Positions 39,483 to 49,206 of a stretch of DNA of 64,000 bases are shown piece after piece. Position numbers and translations under genes: made by a program. The notes below the pieces were generated by a model that saw nothing but the letters and a program-made list of their open reading frames with translations, did no database searches and was not told where the DNA came from. Every line of letters begins with the position of its first letter. Position 1 is the first letter of the stretch. The stretch covers positions 2,232,001 through 2,296,000 of the forward strand of contig OY969087.1 in the NCBI GenBank assembly GCA_963697525.1, written 5' to 3'. The stretch is from Bradymonas sp963697525 (GTDB lineage Bacteria; Myxococcota_A; Bradymonadia; Bradymonadales; Bradymonadaceae).

Positions 39483-41297
39483 TCAAGGTACGCCGGCGTA
39501 CACGAAGTCCAGCGGCAGGTGTTCGGCCTGCGACTGGGTAAACCGCTTCCAGCGGCCCAGGTGGGCGCGTTTGCGGGTGGCGCCGTCGCAGGCGTCGTCG
39601 CGTAGGATGCGCTTGTACAGGTATTTGGCGGCGCCGCGTTGGTGCTGCAGGTCGAGCGCCCAGGCCAAAAATAAGCCCACCTCGGCGCGGCGCGCCGGCG
39701 CGACGATCTGCTCGAGGGCGCGGCGAAACGCCCCCTCGGCGCGCTTGGCTCGCCCGATGCGCAGGGCCAGCAGCCCGGCGAGCACGTGCAAATTGGGCTC
39801 GCGCGGCCACAGGGCGAGCGCATGCTCGATGAGAATGAGCAGACGGCTGTCGGTCTCCCCGGCCCAGTAGCGGTGGCAGGCCTTGCGGTACAACTCGAAC
39901 GCCTGGCCGTGGGCGCTTTGGTGCCAGCCGCGGTCGGCCACGAACGGGCGCTGGCCCAGGTCCGGCCCACCGGTGTGCGTGTCGGTGGCGTCCAGGCGGA
40001 AAGGGATAAACCAGTTGCGCGACGTCGGCGAGCCCCCCGCGCCCACCCACACGCGGCGATGCTCGGGCTCGAAGACCACGCTGGCCACGGTGTTGACGTT
40101 GGCGATGCTCGGCCCAAACAGCCGGCGCCGGCCGGTGCTCGGGTCGTCAAAATCACCCAGGATATCGGCGATCTGCCTGGGGGCGACGTCGTCGCCGCCG
40201 GCGGCCAGCTCGCTGAGGCGTTCATTGACCCGCTGCTGGCGGGCGTGGTTGGCGCGGCGGTATTGGGGGTAATAGTCCAGCTCGGTGTCGACGAATTGCG
40301 GCCCCCAATACAGGTTGGCGTAGCCGAATTTTTCCTGGGAGCTGGGCACGAGGTAGAAGTTCTCCTTGCCGGGGGCGACCTCGTAGATGCCGGCGCGGCC
40401 GGTGTCTCCCTCGGTCATCACGTAGGTCCAACCGGCCACCGGCGGGTAGTCGCGCAGGATGGCGACGGCTTCCTCGAGGGTGTGCGCCTGACGCATGACC
40501 ACGTCGCCGGCATACCCGATGGGCACGCCGTCGAGGTCGAGGTCGGCGACGAAATGCTGGTGGACCGCCAGCGTCAGCCCGGCGGCGTTCATGGCGGTGA
40601 TCCCGCCGCCCAGGATGCCGGCGCTGCTCACGGCCACGTAGTCCAGGCCCTCGTCGGGGTGGTAGAACACCACCGTGGCCTGCTTATCCCAGTGCTCGAC
40701 GCCGAAATAGTCGAAGTTTCGCCCGTGCAGCACAGTCGAGGCGCCCGGCGGGCGCATCACTGCGCTGGTGCAGCCGAAGGCCGGCGGCGCCCCCAGCCCC
40801 GGCGCCGCGGGGGTGCCCAACACCTCGTGATATTTGGCCAAGATCCACAGGAAGCTCTCCGGCATCAGGTAGGCCTTGAGCACCGACTCGAGGTTGAGTC
40901 CGGCGGCGTTGGCCATGGTCGCCGTGGCGTCGTACAGCTCGGCCGGCAGGTTGTCTTCCAGCCGGCGAGTCACCCAGCGGTGGGTCGCCCAGCGCAACAC
41001 GTTGGACAGCCGCGCGACCGGCGAATTTTTGCGCAGCACCGCCTGCAGGTAGGTGGCAAAGAAGGGGATGGCCCCGGCGTGAATCTCGTTGGCCAGGCGC
41101 TGGCCCAATTGGCCGGCCATCTGGCTGACGCTGCCGCGCACGTTCAAAAATAACAGGTCACCCTGAGGCGTGGTGACCCGGCCCGGGTCGCGCTGGCGCT
41201 CGTAATGAACCACACACGGCGGGTCCGTAGGGGCGTTGGGGTCCCAGGGGCGGGTCTCCGGCGCGGGCGACCGAGGATTGTCCTGAATGTCGTGCAT
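39483..41297 (-). CDS. C45-type (acyltransferase/hydrolase) protein with TPR-like C-terminus
   Basis: The product has 604 residues. The signature GCTSAVMRPPGASTVLHGRNFDYF, with Cys176 as the likely autocatalytic nucleophile, and downstream GIYEVAP and ANVNTVASVVF match the peptidase C45/Ntn-hydrolase family (acyl-CoA:6-APA acyltransferase relatives). Here the Cys is about 175 residues in, so an N-terminal propiece would be removed. The C-terminal ~130 residues are TPR-like (ALALWPREPNLHVLAGLLALRIGRAKRAEGAFRRALE). ATG 41297 is chosen because an earlier start would run into the transposase remnant. Its substrate is unknown; amide or acyl-homoserine-like compounds are typical of the family. Confidence 0.78.
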   Translation of the reverse strand: MHDIQDNPRSPAPETRPWDPNAPTDPPCVVHYERQRDPGRVTTPQGDLLFLNVRGSVSQMAGQLGQRLANEIHAGAIPFFATYLQAVLRKNSPVARLSNVLRWATHRWVTRRLEDNLPAELYDATATMANAAGLNLESVLKAYLMPESFLWILAKYHEVLGTPAAPGLGAPPAFGCTSAVMRPPGASTVLHGRNFDYFGVEHWDKQATVVFYHPDEGLDYVAVSSAGILGGGITAMNAAGLTLAVHQHFVADLDLDGVPIGYAGDVVMRQAHTLEEAVAILRDYPPVAGWTYVMTEGDTGRAGIYEVAPGKENFYLVPSSQEKFGYANLYWGPQFVDTELDYYPQYRRANHARQQRVNERLSELAAGGDDVAPRQIADILGDFDDPSTGRRRLFGPSIANVNTVASVVFEPEHRRVWVGAGGSPTSRNWFIPFRLDATDTHTGGPDLGQRPFVADRGWHQSAHGQAFELYRKACHRYWAGETDSRLLILIEHALALWPREPNLHVLAGLLALRIGRAKRAEGAFRRALEQIVAPARRAEVGLFLAWALDLQHQRGAAKYLYKRILRDDACDGATRKRAHLGRWKRFTQSQAEHLPLDFVYAGVP

Positions 41298-41389
41298 GCA
41301 GCGTGCAGGGGAGTGTTGGACGTCCGGTGAACTGCATACCCCACTTTGAGCGGCCCAGCAAGCTCTCCGACAGTCCATCGCAGGTTCGA

Positions 41390-42193
41390 TCAATGATCGC
41401 CGCCGCAGTAGCTACACGGCCAATCTGGGAGCTTTGAGCGGTTGGCGGCGCGGGCGTGGCGTTTCCGGCATCGACGGTCACCCGCTCGATAAGGCTTGTG
41501 CGCCCGTAGGCCGAAAGCAGCGCGCCCAGCGTCAGCTCGATGGTCGTCCACTCGTTGGTGTGGCCCTTGATGGGCCACTGGTCGATGACCAGCGCCGCCT
41601 CCGACGAGATGAGCGTGGCGCGGTGGACGCGCACCAGCCCGCGAAGCTTGCCGTCGGTCGACTCCTGGAGCTGAACATAGGGAAACAAGGTGTTCAAGGC
41701 GCGGCGAAGCTCTTCGGCACAAAGGCTCGGGGCGTCGAGCTCGCTGGGCTTGCCGACGAGGGCTCGCAGCTGCTTTTCATCGAGCGTGGCGACGTGCTTG
41801 CCGTCGACGGCCACGGTGCTCTTGGACAGGCGGGTGGGCAAAAGGCGCTTTCGGCGCTTCTCGGCCTTGATGTGCCGATGAAGACAGCGGCGAACCTCGC
41901 ACCAATCGACCTTCTGCAAGGCCAGCCCAAAGGCATTGTCCGAGACGCGCTCTCTAAGGCCGATCTCGGCGCGCACCCACCGGGCGAAGCTGCTCGCTTC
42001 GATGCTCGACAGCCCGCGCCGAGCGCGCGTTGCTCGAAAGCGCCAGAACGCCCAGCTTTCGAAGCGTCGCCAGCGGGTGGATGACCCAGGCCTGCTTTCG
42101 CTTATCGCCAACTCGCTCAAAGCCAGCGTCTTTGACCCGGCGCAAAAAACCCTTGGGTGTGGTTGCTTTTCTGCATATCTTCATTGCTGCCAT
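41390..42193 (-). pseudogene. Decayed DDE-type transposase (ISAs1-like)
   Basis: The N-terminus MAAMKICRKATTPKGFLRRVKDAGF at 42193 changes frame near 42050 and continues as RATRARRGLSSIEASSFARW ... STVAVDGKHVATLDEKQL ... LIDQWPIKGHTNEWTTIELTLG ... ERVTVDAGNATP. These supply the two DDE-like Asp positions of ISAs1-type transposases. The third catalytic region is missing because the frame degenerates near 41395. No intact terminal repeats can be placed. The remnant abuts the composite repeat region and may be the source of it. Confidence 0.72.
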
Positions 42194-42224
42194 ATCATCC
42201 TCGGTTTGGAGGGACATTGGCATC

Positions 42225-42258
42225 GACGGCGTCCGCGTTTGCCCGCAGGGACGCCGTC
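42225..42258. terminator. Perfect 10-bp hairpin beside the transposase remnant
   Basis: GACGGCGTCC at 42225-42234 pairs with GGACGCCGTC at 42249-42258 around a 14-base loop, followed by a pyrimidine-rich ACTCTTTCTT. It may be a transcription terminator or the end of the composite repeat that begins here. Without a known upstream transcript the role is undecided. Confidence 0.35.
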
Positions 42259-42639
42259 ACTCTTTCTTGGGGATCAGAATATGAAAAGTCGCTCGGTCGG
42301 TCGATCCCTCAGCCGTGGCCGGATGCCGGAGCCGGGACCGGATGCCGGAGCCGGGACCGGATGCCGGAGCCGTGGCCGGAAGCCGGAGCCATGGCCGGAT
42401 GCCGGAGCCGTGGCGGGAGCCGGAGCCGGAGCCGTGGCCGGATGCCGGAGCCGGATGCCGGAGCCGGATGCCGGAGCCGGAGCCGGAGCCGGCCGTCGGC
42501 TCGGCGCGCTGCGCGCGCCTTGTAGGGAGGGGGAGAAGCCGATTCTGGCTAGCCTCCGATCTAGGCGTCCCGCGGGACAAGCCACGCGGGGGCGCTAACT
42601 GCGAAAAAGATCTGAGGCCCAATCGCAGAGCGAACCTGC
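42238..42639 (+). repeat. Composite repeat element, copy A (leader, GC-rich array, palindromic tail)
   Basis: From 42238 to about 42310 is a leader that includes TTTCTTGGGGATCAG and ATATGAAAAGTCG. From 42318 to 42492 is an imperfect array of GCCGGA hexamers in an 18-bp period. From 42492 to 42639 is a tail with the GGCGCGCTGCGCGCGCC palindrome, CGTCCCGCGGGAC and AGCGAACCTG. All three parts recur in reverse orientation at 54331-54635. It contains no credible gene; open frames through the array encode simple GAGAG-type peptides. Confidence 0.8.
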
Positions 42640-42826
42640 GTGGAGGCATGGAGACGCCAAAACCCCGAATCCATGGAAACATGGAGCGAGCACATGGAGC
42701 AGCCTTGGGGGCCGAAGAATGCGGTCGCTTATCTACGCTGCCACCGCCTCAGCAATACCGTGCGCACCTCCTCCGTGGTCTCAGTGCCGCTCCATGTGCT
42801 CTTTCGTGGCTTCATGGACTCGCGTG

Positions 42827-42872
42827 CCTCCGAGCCTCCGAGCCTCCGAGCCTCCGAGCCTCCGAGCCTCCG
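42827..42872. repeat. Tandem 8-bp array
   Basis: The octamer CCTCCGAG is repeated about five to six times between two copies of the palindromic repeat. It has no coding meaning. Together with neighbouring arrays it marks 42.2-43.1 kb as a hotspot for slippage. The rest of the gap up to the start of the large lipoprotein gene at 43236 holds no gene that I can support. Confidence 0.85.
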
Positions 42873-42912
42873 TGACTCCGAGCTTCTGCGATGTAGGGCC
42901 GAGGGCCCAACA

Positions 42913-43061
42913 ACCGACTCGGCGCGCTGCGCGCGCCTCGCGCGGAGGGAGGGAGAAAAGCCGATTCTGGCTAGCCTCCGATCTAGGCGTCCCGCGGGAC
43001 AAGCCACGCGGGGGCGCTAACTGCGAAAAAGATCTGAGGCCCAATCGCTGAGCGAACCTGC
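42913..43061 (+). repeat. Palindromic tail repeat, copy B
   Basis: About 148 bases nearly identical to 42492-42639: the GGCGCGCTGCGCGCGCC palindrome, the GGGAGAA-AGCCGATTCTGGC segment, CGTCCCGCGGGAC and a final AGCGAACCTG. This copy lacks the leader and the hexamer array, so the tail moves or is duplicated separately. It lies about 175 bases upstream of the large lipoprotein gene. Confidence 0.85.
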
Positions 43062-43235
43062 AGTCCATCGGCCTCGCCGGCCTACCAGCATTGAAAAACC
43101 GCCGAGTTTCGTGAATAGTGCCCTATACTCTCAGGGGAAGAACGTTTTTTTGCGATTTTGGAGGCTCCGGGGCCTCCTATATTCGGTCATAAGTCATGGC
43201 CGACGAATACCTTTGCTCTTTCTGTAGATATCGAG

Positions 43236-46200
43236 ATGGTACGTCCCAACGTATTTGTTGCCCGTCTGTTCGTTGCTTTGCTCTTGCCTGTCAGTCTCCT
43301 CGTGGGGCTGAGTGGCTGTGGTGGATCATCGTCGTGCGACGGCGTCTCCTGCGATTTCGGGGTGTGCAAGGCGGGAGCGTGCGTCAACCCCAAGAGCTGC
43401 CAGTCGGACTACGACTGCGTGCCCGGATCGTCGTGCAGCGCCGATCATGTGTGCAAGACCACGACCCTGTGCGCCGAGGACCTCGACTGCGTGGTGGGCG
43501 TGTGCAAAGGCGGCAGTTGCGTCAACCCCAAGAGTTGCCAATCCAACGACGACTGCCTGCCCAAGACCTACTGCGCCGATGACGGCACCTGCCAGCCCGA
43601 CCCGTGCAACACGTTTATCTGCACCCAGGGCCAGTGCAAGCGCGGCACCCAGAGCTGCGAGAGCAAGGATACGTGCACCGTCGACACCGAGGCCACCGAC
43701 TGCATCGACGGCGAGCAATGCCTCGACGGCAAGTGCTATGACGAGCAGGGCTATTGCGAGGCTCTGGATTGCCAGCGCGGCGAGTGCAGCTTCGCCGATC
43801 GCGGCTGCGTCAACGCCGACGACTGCGCCGGCGACGACAACAACTGCGCCGACGGCTACTACTGCAACGGCGACAACGAGTGCGCCGAGGACAAATGTGT
43901 GGCCAACAACGTCGACTGCTCGAGCGGCGGGGTGTGCGTGCCGGCGGTAGGCGAGTGCCAGGACGCCTCGCCGTGCTCCACGAGCACCGACTGCATCGCC
44001 GGTCACGTGTGCATCGACGGCACCTGCACACTCGCCGACATGGCCTGCGGCGACCCCGGCTGCCCGGGCAACCAGATCTGCGCGTACGACCCCACCACCA
44101 TGACGGCCAGTTGCAAGGAGGCCACCAACTGCGAGACCTCGCTGGGGTGTCTCAACGGGCGCCAATGCGCCGGCGGGGTGTGCATGGAGCCGGTGACCTG
44201 CGTGCCCGACCGCTTCGAGTCCAACGACGACGAGGCCAGCGCCACCAACTTCGACACGGCGGCGTCGGCCCGCGCGATCGCGGCGACGGTGTGCAGCGGC
44301 GACATCGATTATTACACCTTCGATACCCACGCGATCCCCAACTTCGCGCAGTCGCTGCGCGGCACGCTCGTGGTCACCGCCGAGTACGCCCACCGCGACG
44401 CCGGGCTGGGCGAGGTGGAGATGGAGCTTTTCGACCCCGACGGCAACTCGGTGGACACCGCCACCAGCGGCGCCCACGGCAAAGATGGCGTGGTCGAGAT
44501 TCGTCACAACATCAACGCCGCTCACCAGGGCGTGTACACGGTGCGCCTGGCCGACCACGGCGACGTCTCTCAGGCGGGGGTGACCTACACGTTGAGCGTG
44601 GACGTGGTCGCCGATGATGTCGACGCGGCGTGCACCGGGGCGACCACCCTGGCGCCCAGCCAGTCGGTGACGGCGAATATCAACGACCCGTCGAGCACCG
44701 GGTTGGGTTCGACGTGCACCGGCATCCACGATCCCAAGCCCGAAAATGTGTTCACCTTCACGCTGACCGACCCCAGCAACGTCGTGCTGCGCGCCAAGCC
44801 GAACGCGAGCAGCACCAGCTTGGACCTGGCCATCTCGGTGCGTCGGGCCTGCGAGCGCGTGTCCACCGAAGAGGCCTGCGTCAACGACGCGGTCTCGGGC
44901 AACGAGACCCTGTCGGCGTTGCTGCCGGCGGGCACCTACTATGCCATCGTCGAGATGGCCTCGGGCACGCTTGGCGGCACTTATACCATGAGCATGTCGA
45001 GCTCGCCGGCGTTCTGTACGTCCGCGCAGTCGAGCTGCTCGGACGCCAACACCGCTCAGGTGTGCACCGGCGGCACGTCGTTTTCCACCAAAACCTGTGC
45101 GTTGGGCTGTGACCCGCGCACGGGCACCTGCCTGACCGGGCCGGGCGATACCTGTGAGCAGGCCACCGAGGTGCAGGGGAACTTTACGGATACCATCACC
45201 TGGAGCGACCACACCAACCAGTACGAGATGCCCTCGGGAAGCTGCGTGCCGACCACCGCCGGCGACACCCGCACGCGCGGGGCGGATGCGGTCTACGCGG
45301 TGACCGTCCAGCCCGGTTGGGGCCTGGCGGCCACGCTGGACTTCCCCAGCGGGGAGTACGGGGCCATCTACCTGCTTCGTGGCTGCTTCAGCCCGACCGC
45401 CTCGTGCGTGGCCGGCGCCAACGGCAGCACCGCCAACGGCTACGAGGTCGACTACGTCAACGACACCGCCAACGCGCAGACGTTGTACGTCGTCGCCGAC
45501 AGCGCCGGCGGCGGCCAATCGACCGCCGAGCTGACCATCCAGACCGGCGAGGTCGTGTGCACCCCGGGCGTGGCCAGCTGCAACAGCGATCAAAACGTCA
45601 TTCGCTGCAACGGCGCGGGCACCGGCACCGTGGTCGAGGATAATTGCGGCTACGGCTGCGCCGGCGGGGTGTGCAATCCGCCGCCCAACGACAAATGCCA
45701 GGACGCCACCGCTCTGACCTCCGGGCAGGCGGTCACCGACAAGATCGACGCCTTCGTCAACAACACTGATCCGGGCACGGACTGCACCGGCTCGGCGACC
45801 GACGGGCCGGACGCGTTCTACTCCATCGCCACGCCCCAGGATAATATGGTGGTGTCGGTGCAGGTGGATTCGGACTTCGACGCGCGCGTCTACGCCCTCG
45901 ACTCCTGTGGCAGCGCCGCCACCGGGTGCGTGGCCGGCGTCGACGACACCAGCGGATCGGGCACCGAGACCCTGCAGTTCTACGCCCCCAGCGCCGGGCG
46001 CTACCTGATCGGGGTGGACACCGCCTCCGGTCAGCCCTCGGGCAACTTCACCATCACCGCCGACGTGCTCCAGCCGCAGTGCACGCCCGGGCAGATCGAG
46101 GGCTGTTCGACCACGTCCACCGGCGTGCTCGACTATTGCAACGCGGTGGGCCTCGACGACCAGTTCACCTGCCCCAGCGGCAGTTGCTCGAACGGGGCGT

Positions 46201-48194
46201 GCGACAACGCGGCCGGCGACGTGTGCTTGGACGCCATTCCGGCGCTGCCGGGCAATACCTACAGCGGCACGTTCGCCGGGGCCAACGACGACATCGATCC
46301 CCAATCGACCGATAGCTGCATCTTCCTGCACGACCTGTACGGCAAGGACATCTTCTACTCGGTGCCGCTCAACGCTGGCGACGTGCTCGACGCGCGGCTG
46401 ACCACCCAGGTCAGCAACGCCACGGTGTATGTGCTCAGCGACTGCAGCCGTGATCCCAGCAAGGCCTGTGAGTGGGGCCGCTCGGACAAGTCGAGCGTCA
46501 AATTCTACGCCCCCACCTCGGGCACGTATTACGTGGTGGTGGATTCGACCTCCTCGAGCACCACGGCGGCGTACTCCCTGGAGTTGAGCGTGCAGCCCGG
46601 CGGGATCTGCCAGCCCGGCGGCGTGAGCTGCGACCCGAGCTCCGGCGTGCTCAGCCACTGCGACGCCACGGGCACCACCCTGCGCCCGTCGGTCACCTGC
46701 GCCAACGGGTGCAGCGGCCAGAGCTGCAACCCGCCGCCCACGCCCAACGACACCTGCGCGGGGGCGATGGCCCTGGGCGGCGCGGCGCGCATCGTCGACT
46801 CCTGGGCGCGCTTCACCGGAAGCTACGACCCCGCCGGCTCGTGCAATATCACCTACGCCAGCGGCCCGGAGGCCGTCTACTCGCTGGATATGCAGCCCGG
46901 CGACGTGCTCAGCGCCGAGCTAGTCTCCTTCGACACCATCAACTACCCGCGGCTGTACGTGGCCACCGATTGTTCGGACGTGGGCGGCACCTGCGTCGCC
47001 GGCGCCCAGGATAGCGGCCAGCCGGTGTCGGTGGACTATTACTCGCCCAACGGCGGCACCGTGTACATCTTCGCCGACGTCGACTGGAGCTTCGCCAACG
47101 ACCCGTTCATGCTCGACGTGGACGTGCGCCCCGCGGAGTGTACCCCCGGCGACTCGCAATGCTTGGACGCCAACACCGCCGAGACCTGCAACAGCTATCA
47201 CGTCTACGAGCACGAGCATTGCCCGTTTGGCTGCGGCGGCGTCGGGTGTAATCCGCCGCCCAACGACCAGTGCGGAACGGCGACGATCATCCCCAAAGAC
47301 GACACCTGGCATACCTACACCGGGCCCATCGACGCCTACGCCGACGACTACGATTTGAGCTCGGCGTCGTCGAGCTGCACGGGCAGCGGATCGACCGGGC
47401 CGGACGCGCTGTACGCCATCGACCTGTCGGCGGGCGACGTCGTCGAGGCCGACTGGACGACGCCCAACGACGCGTCGTTGTGGATCACGACCTCGTGTCC
47501 CAACAACGTCGAGGATAGCTGCGTGGCCGGGGTCGACGACGGCTCGAACAATGGTCACCTGGTGTACACCGCGCCGACCGCCGGGCGGTACTATATCGTC
47601 GGCGACGTCTCCGCGGCGACCGCGACGGGCAACTTCCAGTTGCGCGTGCGTGGCATCACCCCGCAATGCGACTTCAACAGCACCGCGCCGTCGTGCACCA
47701 CCAGCAATACGCTGACCACCTGCGTCAGCCCGGGGGTGTACAGCGACCAGACCTGCGACTTCGGCTGCTCCAACGGGGCGTGCAACCCGCAGACCAACGA
47801 TACCTGTCCGGACGCCCTCGACGTCAGCGGTGGCGGTAGCTTCAGCGGCAACTTCGCCGACCTCAACGCCGACTACAGCCCCTCGGGCTACAACTGCACC
47901 GGCTTTAGCGAGGACGGTCCCGACGCCGCCTATGTGCTCACTCTGAGCGCCGGCCAGACGGTCACCGCCGACATGACCAGCGCCACGGGCACCGATATCG
48001 CGGTGTATATCGTCACCGACTGCACCGACGTGACCAACACGTGTTTGGACGGCTCCGACAGCGTGGTCAGCAGCGGCACCGAGTCGGCCTCCTACACCGC
48101 GACGACCGCCCAGACCGTCTACATCATCGCCGACTCCTACTCCTCGTCGACCTCCAGCGGTACCTACGCGCTGGACGTGTCCGTGTCGCCGTAA
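43236..48194 (+). CDS. Giant lipoprotein: EB-like cysteine modules followed by eight PPC-like domains
   Basis: The product has 1652 residues. ATG 43236 gives a lipoprotein signal ending in LVGLSGC. Residues about 25-330 are EB/Dickkopf-like modules with dense Cys (CVNPKSCQSDYDC, CADDGTCQPDPC and more). The rest is eight beta-rich domains of roughly 140-170 residues resembling bacterial pre-peptidase C-terminal (PPC) domains (DxYxF...ARVYALDSC...GRYLIGVDT). They are separated by six Cys-rich linkers of the form CTPG...C...CxxGC..G.C followed by NPPPNDxC. A surface-exposed adhesion or binding role is likely; no catalytic domain is present. A TPR protein gene follows on the same strand. Confidence 0.88.
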   Translation: MVRPNVFVARLFVALLLPVSLLVGLSGCGGSSSCDGVSCDFGVCKAGACVNPKSCQSDYDCVPGSSCSADHVCKTTTLCAEDLDCVVGVCKGGSCVNPKSCQSNDDCLPKTYCADDGTCQPDPCNTFICTQGQCKRGTQSCESKDTCTVDTEATDCIDGEQCLDGKCYDEQGYCEALDCQRGECSFADRGCVNADDCAGDDNNCADGYYCNGDNECAEDKCVANNVDCSSGGVCVPAVGECQDASPCSTSTDCIAGHVCIDGTCTLADMACGDPGCPGNQICAYDPTTMTASCKEATNCETSLGCLNGRQCAGGVCMEPVTCVPDRFESNDDEASATNFDTAASARAIAATVCSGDIDYYTFDTHAIPNFAQSLRGTLVVTAEYAHRDAGLGEVEMELFDPDGNSVDTATSGAHGKDGVVEIRHNINAAHQGVYTVRLADHGDVSQAGVTYTLSVDVVADDVDAACTGATTLAPSQSVTANINDPSSTGLGSTCTGIHDPKPENVFTFTLTDPSNVVLRAKPNASSTSLDLAISVRRACERVSTEEACVNDAVSGNETLSALLPAGTYYAIVEMASGTLGGTYTMSMSSSPAFCTSAQSSCSDANTAQVCTGGTSFSTKTCALGCDPRTGTCLTGPGDTCEQATEVQGNFTDTITWSDHTNQYEMPSGSCVPTTAGDTRTRGADAVYAVTVQPGWGLAATLDFPSGEYGAIYLLRGCFSPTASCVAGANGSTANGYEVDYVNDTANAQTLYVVADSAGGGQSTAELTIQTGEVVCTPGVASCNSDQNVIRCNGAGTGTVVEDNCGYGCAGGVCNPPPNDKCQDATALTSGQAVTDKIDAFVNNTDPGTDCTGSATDGPDAFYSIATPQDNMVVSVQVDSDFDARVYALDSCGSAATGCVAGVDDTSGSGTETLQFYAPSAGRYLIGVDTASGQPSGNFTITADVLQPQCTPGQIEGCSTTSTGVLDYCNAVGLDDQFTCPSGSCSNGACDNAAGDVCLDAIPALPGNTYSGTFAGANDDIDPQSTDSCIFLHDLYGKDIFYSVPLNAGDVLDARLTTQVSNATVYVLSDCSRDPSKACEWGRSDKSSVKFYAPTSGTYYVVVDSTSSSTTAAYSLELSVQPGGICQPGGVSCDPSSGVLSHCDATGTTLRPSVTCANGCSGQSCNPPPTPNDTCAGAMALGGAARIVDSWARFTGSYDPAGSCNITYASGPEAVYSLDMQPGDVLSAELVSFDTINYPRLYVATDCSDVGGTCVAGAQDSGQPVSVDYYSPNGGTVYIFADVDWSFANDPFMLDVDVRPAECTPGDSQCLDANTAETCNSYHVYEHEHCPFGCGGVGCNPPPNDQCGTATIIPKDDTWHTYTGPIDAYADDYDLSSASSSCTGSGSTGPDALYAIDLSAGDVVEADWTTPNDASLWITTSCPNNVEDSCVAGVDDGSNNGHLVYTAPTAGRYYIVGDVSAATATGNFQLRVRGITPQCDFNSTAPSCTTSNTLTTCVSPGVYSDQTCDFGCSNGACNPQTNDTCPDALDVSGGGSFSGNFADLNADYSPSGYNCTGFSEDGPDAAYVLTLSAGQTVTADMTSATGTDIAVYIVTDCTDVTNTCLDGSDSVVSSGTESASYTATTAQTVYIIADSYSSSTSSGTYALDVSVSP

Positions 48195-48319
48195 GTCGTC
48201 GTCGGAAGCCGAGCATTGCCCAGCTTGTGATGTTCGGCTCCCGGTAGACGGCGGGCGCCATCGCCGGTAGACTACGCGCGTCTTATTGATCTTTGCGTCG
48301 TCACGAGTCGTACGCGCCC

Positions 48320-49195
48320 ATGCCAAGGACTTCCCCAGTATTGTTGTTGATCGCCGCGCTCGCGGCAGGCCCGCTGTGGCCGGCGTCGGCGTATGCTCAG
48401 CAGCCGCAGGCCGGCGCCGATCACAACGCCTCCTCCGACCACAGGCAGGACTACAAGGAGTTGGCTCGCCAGGGCGCCAAGGCCTTCGGTCAGAAGAACT
48501 ATGGCGCGGCCGCCGAGGCCTTCGAGCAGGCCTATAAGCTCAAGCCCGTGCCCAACCTGCTGTATAATGTCGGGCGGGCGTTGGAGAAGCAGGGCAAGTT
48601 CAAAGAGGCGGTGGCGTACTACGAGAAATTCGTCACCCAGCCGGACGTCGAGCTCAAGGCCCGCCGGGACGCGCTGCAGCGGCTCAAGACGCTGCGCGAG
48701 GTCATCGCACTTCAAGAGAAGGGCAAAAAGGTCGACAAGCAACAGGTCGACAAAGAACAAGGCGAGCACGAACTCGCCAGCGCCGACAGCGCCCAGAAGG
48801 CCGAACACAACAAAGCCGCACAGCCGGTCAAGCCGCCGCCGACCGTCGTCGAGCACGACTATACCCTGGCGTACGTCTTCGGCGGCGTGGGCACGGCGGC
48901 GCTGGTGGGCAGCGGGGTGTTCGCGCTGCTCGCCGCCGGCAAGAAGAGCACGTTCGACGACGCCACCACGCTGGCCGAGCGGCGCGATGCCGCCGACTCC
49001 GGCCAGACCTACACGACCGTCGCCGACAGCATGCTCGCCGCGGGCGCGGTGCTCGCCGGCATGGGGATCTACTTTTGGGCCTCGCCGCCCGAGGAGCGCC
49101 ACCCGGCCACCGTCTTAGACGCGTCTCCCACCGCCCGCCTGGCGCCGTCGGTGGGCGCCGATGGCGCCTCGGTTACCTTGACTCTGGATTTTTAG
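48320..49195 (+). CDS. Secreted TPR protein with C-terminal membrane helices
   Basis: The product has 291 residues. ATG 48320 gives a Sec signal (PVLLLIAALAAGPLWPASAYAQQ); an upstream in-frame TTG would add nine polar residues. TPR units occur at about 45-110 (AKAFGQKNYGAAAEAFEQAYKL, LYNVGRALEKQGKFKEAVAYYEKF), followed by a Lys/Glu/Gln coiled segment. Two hydrophobic helices follow (AYVFGGVGTAALVGSGVFALLAAG and a later MLAAGAVLAGMGIYFWA). Such TPR-plus-TM proteins are common and poorly characterised in this lineage. It follows the giant lipoprotein gene by 125 bases and precedes the small lipoprotein gene by 11. Confidence 0.72.
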   Translation: MPRTSPVLLLIAALAAGPLWPASAYAQQPQAGADHNASSDHRQDYKELARQGAKAFGQKNYGAAAEAFEQAYKLKPVPNLLYNVGRALEKQGKFKEAVAYYEKFVTQPDVELKARRDALQRLKTLREVIALQEKGKKVDKQQVDKEQGEHELASADSAQKAEHNKAAQPVKPPPTVVEHDYTLAYVFGGVGTAALVGSGVFALLAAGKKSTFDDATTLAERRDAADSGQTYTTVADSMLAAGAVLAGMGIYFWASPPEERHPATVLDASPTARLAPSVGADGASVTLTLDF

Positions 49196-49206
49196 GGGCA
49201 CCGCTG

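Noticed and set aside
42311..42540. Open frames through the GCCGGA array
   Set aside because: Simple GAGAG/PAPAS-type peptides from a tandem repeat; no start or domain evidence.
43326..46658. Long open frame of 1110 codons antisense to the giant lipoprotein
   Set aside because: The plus-strand frame has a lipoprotein signal, ordered EB/PPC domains and consistent codon use. The antisense product is low-complexity Ala/Gly/His/Val-rich sequence without a domain, the usual shadow in high-GC DNA.
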